64,000 nt of DNA, from the NCBI RefSeq assembly GCF_000002075.1, contig NW_004797531.1:366055-430054 (forward strand), read 5' to 3'. Position 1 is the stretch's first letter. Each line of letters opens with the position of its first letter. The notes beneath the pieces were generated by a model. It worked only from the letters and a program-made list of their open reading frames with translations, was not told the DNA's origin and did no database searches. Below, piece after piece: positions 61,785 through 64,000 of this stretch. This DNA comes from Aplysia californica (taxonomy: Eukaryota; Mollusca; Gastropoda; Aplysiida; Aplysiidae). Both the position numbers and the translations under genes were made by a program.

Positions 61785-63784
61785 CCCTCTACCGGGTCTG
61801 GGCGCTGAAACTTTCTGAAATCACAAAAGATTTCCCCTACCGGGTCTGTATACTTCGTGACTTTGTTCCGGGTTACCGGGTCTGTATACACTTCACATCG
61901 AAATAGATATAATATTATGCTTTTTTAAAATTTGAATATGACCACAGGGCATTGAAGATTACATGGGTGATATGGATTTCAAAATGGCAGCAACGGCAAG
62001 AGGCATGACTGCCATTCAGGTGAGATTTTTTTCCTTATTGCTTTTCTAGCGTGATTTGTTATTTCTTGTTTTTGCAATGTTACACCTTTCCGGGCACAGT
62101 TTTGGTCATTTTGAAGGCGAAGCTCTAAATGCCTTATCTGGGAAATATGCTAAGAGGATGTTCTTGCTTTGCTGCACTGTGTTGCCAAACATGACAAAAT
62201 TCCTTGATGAACCGGAATAAGGTTGGATATGGGTTTGGATGGGTGCGAGAAGAAAATTTGCTTTTTGTGAACTGTTTCATTTTTCCTGTAGGGAGATTTC
62301 TACCTGAACAGAGAGAACAGGGTCTCATGAAAGTTTCAAATAAATTAAGTGTACTGTAAAGATTTAATGAAAGTTTCGGTGTATCAGTTTCTTGAGAGGT
62401 ATTTGAAGTGCAAAGAAGGCCCCCTTGATACTTGTCACTGTTGTATACAATGGAGTCTGCTTAAACCAAAATCTTAGGGGCCGCAGGATTTTATTATGTC
62501 AAGCTTCGCTTTCCGATTAGAGAGGCTGCTCATATTGAAGGGAAAAAATCAGGAATTGTTTTTCTTTTTGCACTGTTTTCAGAAAAATCGTATTTGGTTT
62601 AAGCAGGCTTCACTGTATTTCACAGTAATGTGGTTGGCATTTTTAACTGGTCTTGAATTATTCGAAGATTTGTCCTTATCACATTGCAAATGATGAGAGA
62701 AGATGAGATATTATGTCTGTTTTTCTTGACTTTGGAGCTCAGTAGTCACCAGACCTCTAGTTGTCTTCATGTTCATCTGGATCAGACACTAGATTAGTAC
62801 GAGTCCTTGGGCCTGAGGTACCCTGCTCTAGTGAAATGCTGAAAATGCAAAGCTTGATTTCTGTCTATGCCAGTAGGAAGTTTCCAAACCTTTTGTCGTG
62901 AACAAATAAATAGTCGTAAATGATATTTATGAAAGCTTTCACAGATACATACAATTTTCTTCAAAGACTAGTTTAAGGCATTGGTGATGCACATATTTTG
63001 CTAGATGTTTGGTCATAGTTGATTAACAGATCTACCATAAGCCTTTTTTTCTTCAGAGCAGTTTCAAGAAAAAAAGTTTTTTGTCAGCGTAATCATCTAA
63101 AAATAGAGTCATTCCAAAATTTGAATTCTAATTTATTCAAAAACTAGTCACATCACTTTCAATTTAATTTTTTCTCATAAGTAGGGTAACTGATCAGACT
63201 TTGGATTTAGCAAATAAAAAATTTTGGCGCCAAAATGAAAAGGCATTTTGTCAGCTTACAGCAGAGATGTACTCGTCAGTATTATTGCTTATATTTAAGA
63301 CACACTCGGCAAACTGGTGCCATTATCAGGTTGAAAGACAGTAAACTTATACACCAGAAAACAAAGCATGATGTAGGACTATGATAAGATAACAAAGACA
63401 GCCATGGTCTTCAGCTACTATATAATCAAAGAGTAAATTCATCTTTGGATGAGTTCTGTTTTTCAAACGAGGTATATTTCTTTGTTTCTGTTAGGGTATG
63501 TTTATTGTCGTTTATGTGTTGTTTTTTAGCCTCAATATTTTTCAGTGAGCCTGAAGGCAGTGCAGATTTAAACGTTTTTGCCATATTTTGCTTAGCTATC
63601 TTTTGTACATTTGTTTCTGGTGCATTGTTGTACTGTAACTGTTGATGGAACTTAAACTGTGTATGATTCTATATTATTATTTCTTTAACTGAGAAATTTT
63701 TGCAATTTCTTTTTTTTCAGGCCGATATTAAACTGCCAGGCATTCCATTCTTCATAGTCATCAAAGCATTAGAAGGAGGATTTG
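27294..63784 (+). CDS. PNPT1: Polyribonucleotide nucleotidyltransferase 1, mitochondrial (PNPase), exons 1-20, runs off the window
   Basis: The exons are 27294-27439, 38477-38537, 39026-39100, 40086-40191, 40379-40428, 40806-40869, 49633-49680, 50067-50180, 52327-52513, 53709-53760, 54873-54930, 55785-55881, 56342-56444, 57029-57099, 57550-57586, 58013-58076, 59276-59365, 60297-60457, 61948-62019 and 63721-63784. All join in phase to about 573 codons. PNPase is a trimeric 3'-5' phosphorolytic exoribonuclease of the mitochondrial intermembrane space and matrix. Seen in order: an Arg-rich mitochondrial leader (1-48), RNase PH domain 1 (about 55-225, [11 protein letters not shown]), the all-alpha domain (about 225-350), and RNase PH domain 2 (from about 354). 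Domain 2 has the phosphate-site SSSMAS and the catalytic [11 protein letters not shown], where D532, D538 and K540 match E. coli D486, D492 and K494. The KH and S1 domains lie beyond the window. Confidence 0.97.
27528..27616. repeat. (CTAGAT)n array just inside PNPT1 intron 1
   Basis: About 90 bp of near-continuous TCTAGA/AGATCT units, 90 bp after the exon 1 donor. A shorter one occurs at 34125-34140. Confidence 0.95.
28285..28547. mobile_element. hAT-type MITE with 8-bp target duplication
   Basis: 263 bp with inverted ends GGTAAGATTGAAGAATACCG (left) and GGGAAGATTGAAGAATACCG (right, reversed), extending to GGACCA. GAACATGG is repeated exactly outside (28277-28284, 28548-28555). The eight-base duplication points to hAT mobilisation. 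The core is C-rich and non-coding. Confidence 0.9.
28618..28795 (+). repeat. Tandem repeat of about 40 bp (GGTAACC unit)
   Basis: Four to five imperfect units of TCTCAGTATCTACGTACACG, then GTAACCGGGCACCTAG. An inverted set lies at 33998-34107. Confidence 0.85.
30095..31014 (-). CDS. Unidentified reading frames, possibly a decayed gene
   Basis: Two overlapping minus-strand frames. The first (31014-30724, 96 residues, [15 protein letters not shown]) has a CVKC..H..SC pattern at residues 19-43 that could bind one zinc. The second (30811-30095, 238 residues) has ordinary-looking composition in its first 100 residues ([34 protein letters not shown]) and becomes low-quality toward its end. I do not recognise either. 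It sits inside PNPT1 intron 1 on the opposite strand. It may be an old transposon gene, an intronless host gene or chance. Confidence 0.3.
31511..32605 (+). mobile_element. Internally deleted LINE with (TCTTA)n tail
   Basis: A start [19 protein letters not shown], then [19 protein letters not shown] (31511-31673), is the opening of a LINE ORF2 endonuclease. Directly after, [18 protein letters not shown] and [12 protein letters not shown] (from about 31690) belong to the distant RT thumb. About 2 kb of endonuclease and RT core is therefore missing. [39 protein letters not shown] and [13 protein letters not shown] complete the C-terminus. The 3' end is GGATAATAAAGTACGATC with TCTTA units at 32567-32600. 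Confidence 0.8.
31727..32077 (+). pseudogene. LINE ORF2 C-terminal fragment
   Basis: 116 residues with [34 protein letters not shown] and [18 protein letters not shown], the thumb region of fish- and mollusc-type LINE reverse transcriptases. A frame break follows at about 32077, and the rest continues at 32133-32318 ([17 protein letters not shown]). Confidence 0.8.
32606..33990. other. PNPT1 intron 1 stretch without recognised genes
   Basis: Contains a minus-strand open frame of 99 residues (33172-32873, [15 protein letters not shown]) with two hydrophobic stretches and no known match, and a 25-base G run at 33364-33388. Nothing else is recognised. Confidence 0.5.
33998..34107 (-). repeat. 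Inverted copy of the GGTAACC tandem repeat
   Basis: About three units of GGTTACCGTGTACGTAGACA, then CTGAGGCTAGGTGCC, the reverse complement of the 28618-28795 unit. Confidence 0.85.
34154..34719. repeat. Foldback with about 65-bp arms and a CA microsatellite in the loop
   Basis: The left arm 34154-34223 (CAGAACGTTCGGGAAAATAA to TTGTTCTCGAGATTT) pairs with 34655-34719 (AAATCTCGAGAACAGAACCG to GAACGTTCGGAGAA). The loop carries (CA)n at 34549-34622. TIR-like, but no target duplication was found. Confidence 0.85.
34549..34622. repeat. (CA)n microsatellite
   Basis: About 75 bp of CA units with a few CTCA and CGCA interruptions. Confidence 0.97.
34820..34850. repeat. Short interstitial telomere-like (CCCTAA)n
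   Basis: ACCCTAACCCTAAACCATA and ACCCTAACCC give four near-perfect units of the animal telomere repeat, 100 bp from the end of the preceding foldback. Confidence 0.8.
35026..35583. repeat. Foldback with about 150-bp arms and a CA microsatellite in the loop
   Basis: The left arm 35026-35185 (CATGAAGCTACAGCGAGCAC, GCACACCTCTGTGGTTGGCC, CAGTAACTGTTGACTAGATC) pairs with 35440-35583 reversed (same blocks with small differences). A (CA)n/(CG) tract at 35280-35395 lies in the loop. The arms are unrelated to those at 34154. Confidence 0.85.
35705..35940 (+). mobile_element. SINE-B, 3'-truncated
   Basis: tRNA-like head GGGGGCTCTCGTGGCCTAGA, with A-box TGGCCTAGAAG and B-box GGGTTAGAATCC, then the TCCACTTTCTGCCCCCACC body. 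It stops near the TACTCCTTGG block. Confidence 0.85.
36100..36690 (+). repeat. Dispersed repeat family F, two tandem copies
   Basis: Copies at about 36170-36385 and 36440-36675 each have GTTTCAGGGG..C..CCCCCCTG, TTGATGTTTTG.CA.TTAGG, TGAAAA.AATTGATTTGC, TTTTAGT.GC.ATA and GTGTGTGGG.. TGAAA.T.AAAAT.TACCC. A third GGGGGCATGCCCCCCTG end lies at 36733-36750. Confidence 0.8.
36803..37048 (+). repeat. Duplicated block J with SINE-B head attached
   Basis: 36803-37006 matches 48233-48428 over about 200 bp (GCGCAACTTGTTTTCAAAT, GCACAGAAGTTTGTATCAAT, TTTAGGCTAGATTGGAAAAC, then (TA)n). In both places the (TA)n runs straight into the SINE-B head. Here the SINE is cut after about 40 bp and repeat E follows. 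Confidence 0.85.
37050..37270 (+). repeat. Dispersed repeat family E, copy 2
   Basis: AATGGTCCAGACTGCGGAAA, AAACCATCAGATATTTTCAA and CCTTAGCATGAGATGATGTG parallel 19990-20200. Confidence 0.65.
37624..38205 (+). mobile_element. DNA transposon H, second copy (one end and body)
   Basis: Begins CTGTAGTCTCCGCCTAAAAT after TA, then GCTGTTTTAAGAAAACCGAA and CGGCTAAGATCCC, as in the reversed right end of 12127-14455. The body 37800-38160 (GTGAATGTGATCACAT, CCCCAAACATC, GTTCCCTGACCATTACAGCA) matches 12470-12830 reversed. The far end is not clear. Confidence 0.75.
38477..38537 (+). CDS. PNPT1: PNPT1 exon 2
   Basis: 61 nt after TTTTCCAG and before CAG|GTATAT. It encodes [20 protein letters not shown], the start of RNase PH domain 1 (human SSGKLARFADGSAVVQ). 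It enters in phase 2, so a preceding exon is required. Confidence 0.95.
39026..39100 (+). CDS. PNPT1: PNPT1 exon 3
   Basis: 75 nt, phase 0, TTTTTTCAG to ACT|GTAAGT. It encodes [17 protein letters not shown] and then QSFLPLT, matching human [20 protein letters not shown]. Confidence 0.95.
39395..40003 (+). mobile_element. L2/CR1-like LINE, 5'-truncated, in PNPT1 intron 3
   Basis: The coding end is followed by a 3' tail of TGTAAAGCGGTCAGAGCC, TGAGCGCTATATAAATGTC and (ATT)n at 39975-40003. Lies on the sense strand between exons 3 and 4. Confidence 0.9.
39399..39839 (+). pseudogene. LINE reverse transcriptase C-terminus (L2/CR1-like)
   Basis: 146 residues: [79 protein letters not shown] and [13 protein letters not shown]. 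This is the standard C-terminal domain of L2/CR1/jockey-type LINE ORF2. The RT core is missing by 5' truncation; the remaining frame is intact, so the copy is young. Confidence 0.93.
40086..40191 (+). CDS. PNPT1: PNPT1 exon 4
   Basis: 106 nt encode [18 protein letters not shown], then [17 protein letters not shown]. This is one of the most conserved PNPase blocks (human [18 protein letters not shown]). It ends in phase 1, completing an Asp codon with exon 5. Confidence 0.96.
40379..40428 (+). CDS. PNPT1: PNPT1 exon 5
   Basis: 50 nt between TCTCCAG and CAG|GTAAAA encode [16 protein letters not shown], matching human RSIRPLFPAGYFYDTQ, including the RNA-contacting RPLFP loop. Confidence 0.96.
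40806..40869 (+). CDS. PNPT1: PNPT1 exon 6
   Basis: 64 nt encode [20 protein letters not shown], matching human [20 protein letters not shown]. It ends GCAG|GTATGT in phase 1 and is followed by an 8.8-kb repeat-filled intron. Confidence 0.95.
41110..41660 (-). pseudogene. Mariner-type transposase remnant
   Basis: Minus-strand residues [40 protein letters not shown] and HFDERLIS are the catalytic region of a mariner-like transposase (QDGA, then ERLIS). The following SPDLNPL-like block is in another frame, and the end reads toward CACAGTAAATCTGTATGG at about 41100-41120. N-terminal half missing. In PNPT1 intron 6. Confidence 0.8.
42060..42640 (-). mobile_element. Reversed LINE/SINE-like element with (CT)n
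   Basis: Reversed, the 3' end is AGCGCATTGAGCACTTCTTT, GGAAATGCGCTATATAAATG and (TTATTA)n at 42060-42130, as in the L2-like LINE tail. Upstream minus-strand residues [20 protein letters not shown] resemble no family I can name. A (CT)n tract of about 100 bp sits at 42180-42275. Confidence 0.5.
42690..42785 (+). mobile_element. SINE-D fragment
   Basis: GACCTGAGTTTGATTCCTAT is a B-box region, and GGGATGTTGCATTACTCTCA, GCCTGGGTTGTCCC is the body, matching reversed 15430-15560. Confidence 0.6.
42820..42880. repeat. CCGGGGAACAGCGACT motif, two direct copies
   Basis: Two copies about 45 bp apart. Three inverted copies occur at 48088-48150. Possible element ends 5.3 kb apart. Confidence 0.6.
43177..43199. 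repeat. Poly-C run
   Basis: An uninterrupted run of about 19-20 C. The flanking 43200-44037 holds no recognised feature. Confidence 0.95.
44040..45463. mobile_element. Tc1/mariner element with about 330-bp TIRs
   Basis: 1424 bp between TA dinucleotides (44038-44039, 45464-45465). The left end CGGTGGGTTCCAAAAGAAAC and right end, reversed, CAGTGGCATCCAAAAAGAAA continue as inverted repeats for about 330 bp each (to about 44365 and from about 45130). The minus strand of the core shows PDMNPIG, like the Tc1 SPDLNPIE block, in a broken frame. In PNPT1 intron 6. Confidence 0.88.
45893..46525. repeat. (TTC)n array split by a SINE-C
   Basis: (TTC)n with TCG and CCT variants at 45893-46073 and 46413-46525, separated exactly by the SINE at 46078-46412. 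Confidence 0.95.
46078..46412 (-). mobile_element. SINE-C inside the (TTC)n array
   Basis: Carries ATAGATGGCATTTGTATAGC, CCCACCTGGGTGAAGTGAGG, CAAGGACACAACGTCGGGGC, and ends at TAGCCTAACC, i.e. the tRNA-like head cut by about 15 bp. Confidence 0.88.
46735..47155 (-). mobile_element. SINE-B, reversed
   Basis: GAAGCCTACTCTTATTGAG, AAAGTGCGCAGCTTGCAC, GGGATGTGTGGCTGAAGGAC, and the reversed head with B-box GGTTTCAAACCTGG and A-box CCTCTAGACCACGA. The 3' tail is missing. Confidence 0.85.
47598..47630. repeat. (TG)n microsatellite
   Basis: About 30 bp of TG units. The surrounding 47160-48230 is AT-rich with no gene recognised. Confidence 0.95.
48085..48152. repeat. GTCGCTGTTCCCCGG motif, three copies
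   Basis: Two tandem copies and one more after TGACGTCA, inverted relative to 42820-42880. Confidence 0.8.
48233..48428 (+). repeat. Duplicated block J, copy 2
   Basis: See 36803-37048. The match runs from GGC.GCTATAGTGC.ATCAAA through the (TA)n and on into the SINE-B head. Confidence 0.85.
48429..48930 (+). mobile_element. SINE-B, full-length (about 500 bp)
   Basis: Head GGGGGCTCTCGTGGCCTAGA, with a perfect B-box GGTTCAAATCC. Body TCTCCACTTTCTGCCC, GGCTCCTTCTTACTGCTG, AGATCCCTTGGTGGTC. Tail CTCATATGACCTTATGCAGT, TGCAAGTGCCTTAAAACC shared with SINE-A. In PNPT1 intron 6. Confidence 0.9.
49633..49680 (+). CDS. PNPT1: PNPT1 exon 7
   Basis: 48 nt after TTTTAG encode [15 protein letters not shown], matching human [15 protein letters not shown], before GTGG|GTAAGA. 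Confidence 0.95.
50067..50180 (+). CDS. PNPT1: PNPT1 exon 8
   Basis: 114 nt encode [20 protein letters not shown], then [18 protein letters not shown]. This aligns with human [20 protein letters not shown] and closes RNase PH domain 1. It ends GTTG|GTAAGC in phase 1. Confidence 0.95.
50426..50930 (+). mobile_element. SINE-B copy
   Basis: GGGGGCTCTCGTGGTCTAGA head, CCACTTTCTGCCCTGCCCC body, TACCTTATGCAGTTGTGAGT tail. Lies in PNPT1 intron 8. Confidence 0.88.
51095..51400 (-). repeat. Dispersed repeat family G, copy 3 (reversed)
   Basis: GGAGGAATCAGGCGCTCGTC, GGTAAAATTAGCGAGAAAAT, ACTTTACTGAAAAACTT (reversed) mirror the other G copies. Confidence 0.75.
51860..52283 (+). mobile_element. L2/CR1-like LINE 3' end, spanning a 196-N gap
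   Basis: [20 protein letters not shown] and [10 protein letters not shown] before the gap are the C-terminal LINE motif seen at 39399. After the gap come AATGTAAAGCGCATTGAGCT, GGAAATGCGCTATATAAATG and (ATT)n. The element ends 43 nt before PNPT1 exon 9. Confidence 0.85.
51960..52155. other. 196-N assembly gap
   Basis: Unsequenced stretch inside the LINE. Its odd length suggests an estimated rather than default gap size. Confidence 0.99.
52327..52513 (+). CDS. PNPT1: PNPT1 exon 9 (start of all-alpha domain)
   Basis: 187 nt encode [19 protein letters not shown] and a long helical stretch ending HIENAVQ, matching human VMLEASAENILQQDF. A LINE tail ends 43 nt before its acceptor and a SINE starts 75 nt after its donor. 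Confidence 0.93.
52589..53115 (+). mobile_element. SINE-B, full-length with A-tail
   Basis: GGGGCTCTCGAGGTCTAGAA head, GGGTTCAAATGTGG B-box, CCACTTTCTGCCCCACCCC body, tail TACAGTTGCGAGCACTGTAA and a 15-A run. Starts 75 nt after the exon 9 donor. Confidence 0.9.
53709..53760 (+). CDS. PNPT1: PNPT1 exon 10
   Basis: 52 nt after TTCCACAG encode [17 protein letters not shown], matching the human block ending VFTDYEHDK. The donor is AAG|GTGAGT, phase 0. Confidence 0.85.
54873..54930 (+). CDS. PNPT1: PNPT1 exon 11
   Basis: 58 nt after AACAG encode [19 protein letters not shown], aligned with human VSRDEAVNKIRLDTEEQLK. It ends AAAG|GTTTGT in phase 1. Confidence 0.88.
55785..55881 (+). CDS. PNPT1: PNPT1 exon 12
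   Basis: 97 nt encode [19 protein letters not shown], then [13 protein letters not shown]. This aligns with human EKFPEADPYEIIESFNVV and AKEVFRSIVLNE, the linker into RNase PH domain 2. Confidence 0.92.
56342..56444 (+). CDS. PNPT1: PNPT1 exon 13 (start of RNase PH domain 2)
   Basis: 103 nt encode [19 protein letters not shown], then [13 protein letters not shown]. These are near-identical to human RCDGRDLTSLRNVSCEVDM and [13 protein letters not shown]. Confidence 0.97.
57029..57099 (+). CDS. PNPT1: PNPT1 exon 14
   Basis: 71 nt encode [20 protein letters not shown] (human [20 protein letters not shown]). It ends CTGG|GTGAGT in phase 2. Confidence 0.96.
57550..57586 (+). CDS. PNPT1: PNPT1 exon 15 (37-nt micro-exon)
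   Basis: A 37-nt exon, GTTTTAG to GAG|GTAAGA, encodes [12 protein letters not shown]. It matches human KDKNFMLHYE and is needed to keep the frame between exons 14 and 16. Confidence 0.93.
58013..58076 (+). CDS. PNPT1: PNPT1 exon 16
   Basis: 64 nt encode [20 protein letters not shown], then HG with exon 17. It carries the PNPase FPPYATNE and RRELGHG motifs. Confidence 0.97.
58612..58960 (-). mobile_element. SINE-C, full-length, youngest-looking copy
   Basis: Reversed head CGTCGGTGGCCTAGTGGTTA and B-box GTGGGTTCGAATCCCGTC are intact pol III promoter boxes. The body has CAGGTGGGAATGGGTACCC. The tail GCGCATAGAGCCTGCTGTTG, GCGCTATACAAATGCTATC ends in (TTAT)n. PNPT1 intron 16. Confidence 0.93.
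59276..59365 (+). CDS. PNPT1: PNPT1 exon 17
   Basis: 90 nt encode [19 protein letters not shown], then [11 protein letters not shown], matching human ALAEKALYPVIPRDFPFTI and [11 protein letters not shown]. It ends AATG|GTAAGT. Confidence 0.97.
59681..59730 (+). repeat. SINE-A/B 3' tail fragment
   Basis: GCGCTCATATGACCTTATGC, AGTTGCGAGCGCCATAAAAC with no SINE body in front. Confidence 0.85.
60085..60262 (+). mobile_element. SINE-A copy 35 nt upstream of PNPT1 exon 18
   Basis: GGGTGGTTGGCGGGTGCTCT, GGTGTGGTTTGCTTCTTCTT, CTTCTGGCGCTC, tail GCAGTTGCGAGCGTCGTAAA, ACCTCTACTAAAACTAAAA. Closely similar to 11873-12055. Confidence 0.92.
60297..60457 (+). CDS. PNPT1: PNPT1 exon 18
   Basis: 161 nt encode [19 protein letters not shown], then [18 protein letters not shown] and [15 protein letters not shown] is the phosphate-binding serine loop known from E. 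coli PNPase. A SINE ends about 35 nt before the acceptor. Confidence 0.97.
61222..61894. repeat. Foldback with about 90-bp arms and long CT/AC microsatellites in the loop
   Basis: The left arm 61222-61315 (GTATACAGACCC, CCGGGAACAAAGTCACGAAG, GGGGAAATCTTTTGTGATTT) pairs with 61802-61894. The GTATACAGACCCGGTA motif occurs twice per arm. The loop has (CT)n 61583-61750 and (CA)n 61750-61785. PNPT1 intron 18. Confidence 0.9.
61583..61785. repeat. (CT)n then (CA)n microsatellite
   Basis: About 165 bp of CT with CCCT units in the middle, then about 35 bp of CA. Confidence 0.98.
61948..62019 (+). CDS. PNPT1: PNPT1 exon 19 (catalytic Asp/Lys)
   Basis: 72 nt, phase 0, encode [19 protein letters not shown], then MTAIQ. 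Asp residues of IED and DMD and the Lys of DFK match the catalytic cluster of E. coli PNPase, so the enzyme is predicted to be active. Confidence 0.97.
62448..62615. mobile_element. 168-bp TA-flanked MITE
   Basis: The ends CAATGGAGTCTGCTTAAACC and, reversed, CAGTGAAGCCTGCTTAAACC are inverted, with TA outside each (62446-62447, 62616-62617). Pogo/Tigger-like. PNPT1 intron 19, which is otherwise unremarkable. Confidence 0.88.
63721..63784 (+). CDS. PNPT1: PNPT1 exon 20 (last in window)
   Basis: 64 nt encode [20 protein letters not shown], matching human [20 protein letters not shown]. It ends TTTG|GTATGT in phase 1. The KH/S1 exons continue to the right. Confidence 0.95.
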
Positions 63785-64000
63785 GTATGTTATCTTTATC
63801 TCATTACCATAGTTAAAATTACATTGATAAAAGGGGTTTCATGCCTAGACATATGTATAATGCGTATTTTATTTTAGTTCACAGATAATGTGCTTTTTGA
63901 TGTGGGCAGCTTTCAGCCTTTTTCATCTGGATAGTCTTTGTAGGCTGTTTAGTTTTCACCTACGCCTCTATTTAGCTGAATGTAATAGTAAGTAAAAGGG

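Noticed and set aside
1-64000. CRISPR arrays, bacterial operons, LTR or other capsid-bearing elements
   Set aside because: None was seen. Repeats are tandem microsatellites, SINEs, LINEs and DNA transposons, and the genes are spliced animal genes.

Overview
This is a eukaryotic, AT-rich, intron-rich and heavily repeat-laden window. It most resembles a gastropod mollusc genome: two animal genes with long introns, several tRNA-derived SINE families, decayed LINEs, many small TIR elements, (CTAGAT)n arrays and two assembly gaps (19860-19959, 51960-52155). The taxon is inferred from general character only; I cannot name the species.

Two host genes lie head to head. On the minus strand, 17361 down to 7937, is a hedgehog acyltransferase (HHAT/Rasp) gene. 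Six exons join in phase to about 524 codons, with the catalytic Asp and His spaced exactly as in human HHAT. The last short exon was not found. On the plus strand, 27294 to the right edge, is PNPT1, the mitochondrial polynucleotide phosphorylase. Twenty exons join in phase to about 573 codons, from the mitochondrial leader to just past the catalytic Asp/Lys cluster. The KH and S1 exons lie beyond the window. The first PNPT1 exon sits 11 kb upstream of the second. The genes are not functionally linked: one lipidates Hedgehog proteins in the ER, the other processes RNA in mitochondria.

Layout: 1-1169 hAT transposon end; 1195-4100 LINE remnant carrying a mariner-like element and a SINE; 4100-7900 mixed old repeats; 7937-17361 HHAT, whose introns hold a SINE-bearing foldback, a MITE split by a LINE and a nest of TA-flanked DNA transposons; 17362-27293 intergenic, with SINEs, three LINE remnants, one gap, a MULE-like MITE and (CTAGAT)n; 27294-38476 PNPT1 exon 1 and its giant intron 1, which holds a 2.2-kb inverted promoter-like repeat, an hAT-type MITE, an internally deleted LINE, two foldbacks with CA microsatellites and a short telomere-like tract; 38477-63784 PNPT1 exons 2-20, with introns holding an L2/CR1-like LINE, mariner and Tc1 elements and several SINEs, some only 35-75 nt from splice sites.

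No CRISPR array, bacterial gene, LTR element, rRNA or genuine tRNA gene was recognised. The best candidates for something undescribed are the promoter-like inverted repeat at 27671-29842, the recurring foldbacks with microsatellite loops, and the SINE/LINE families sharing 3' tails. Gene calls rest on remembered protein families; repeat family letters are local labels only.
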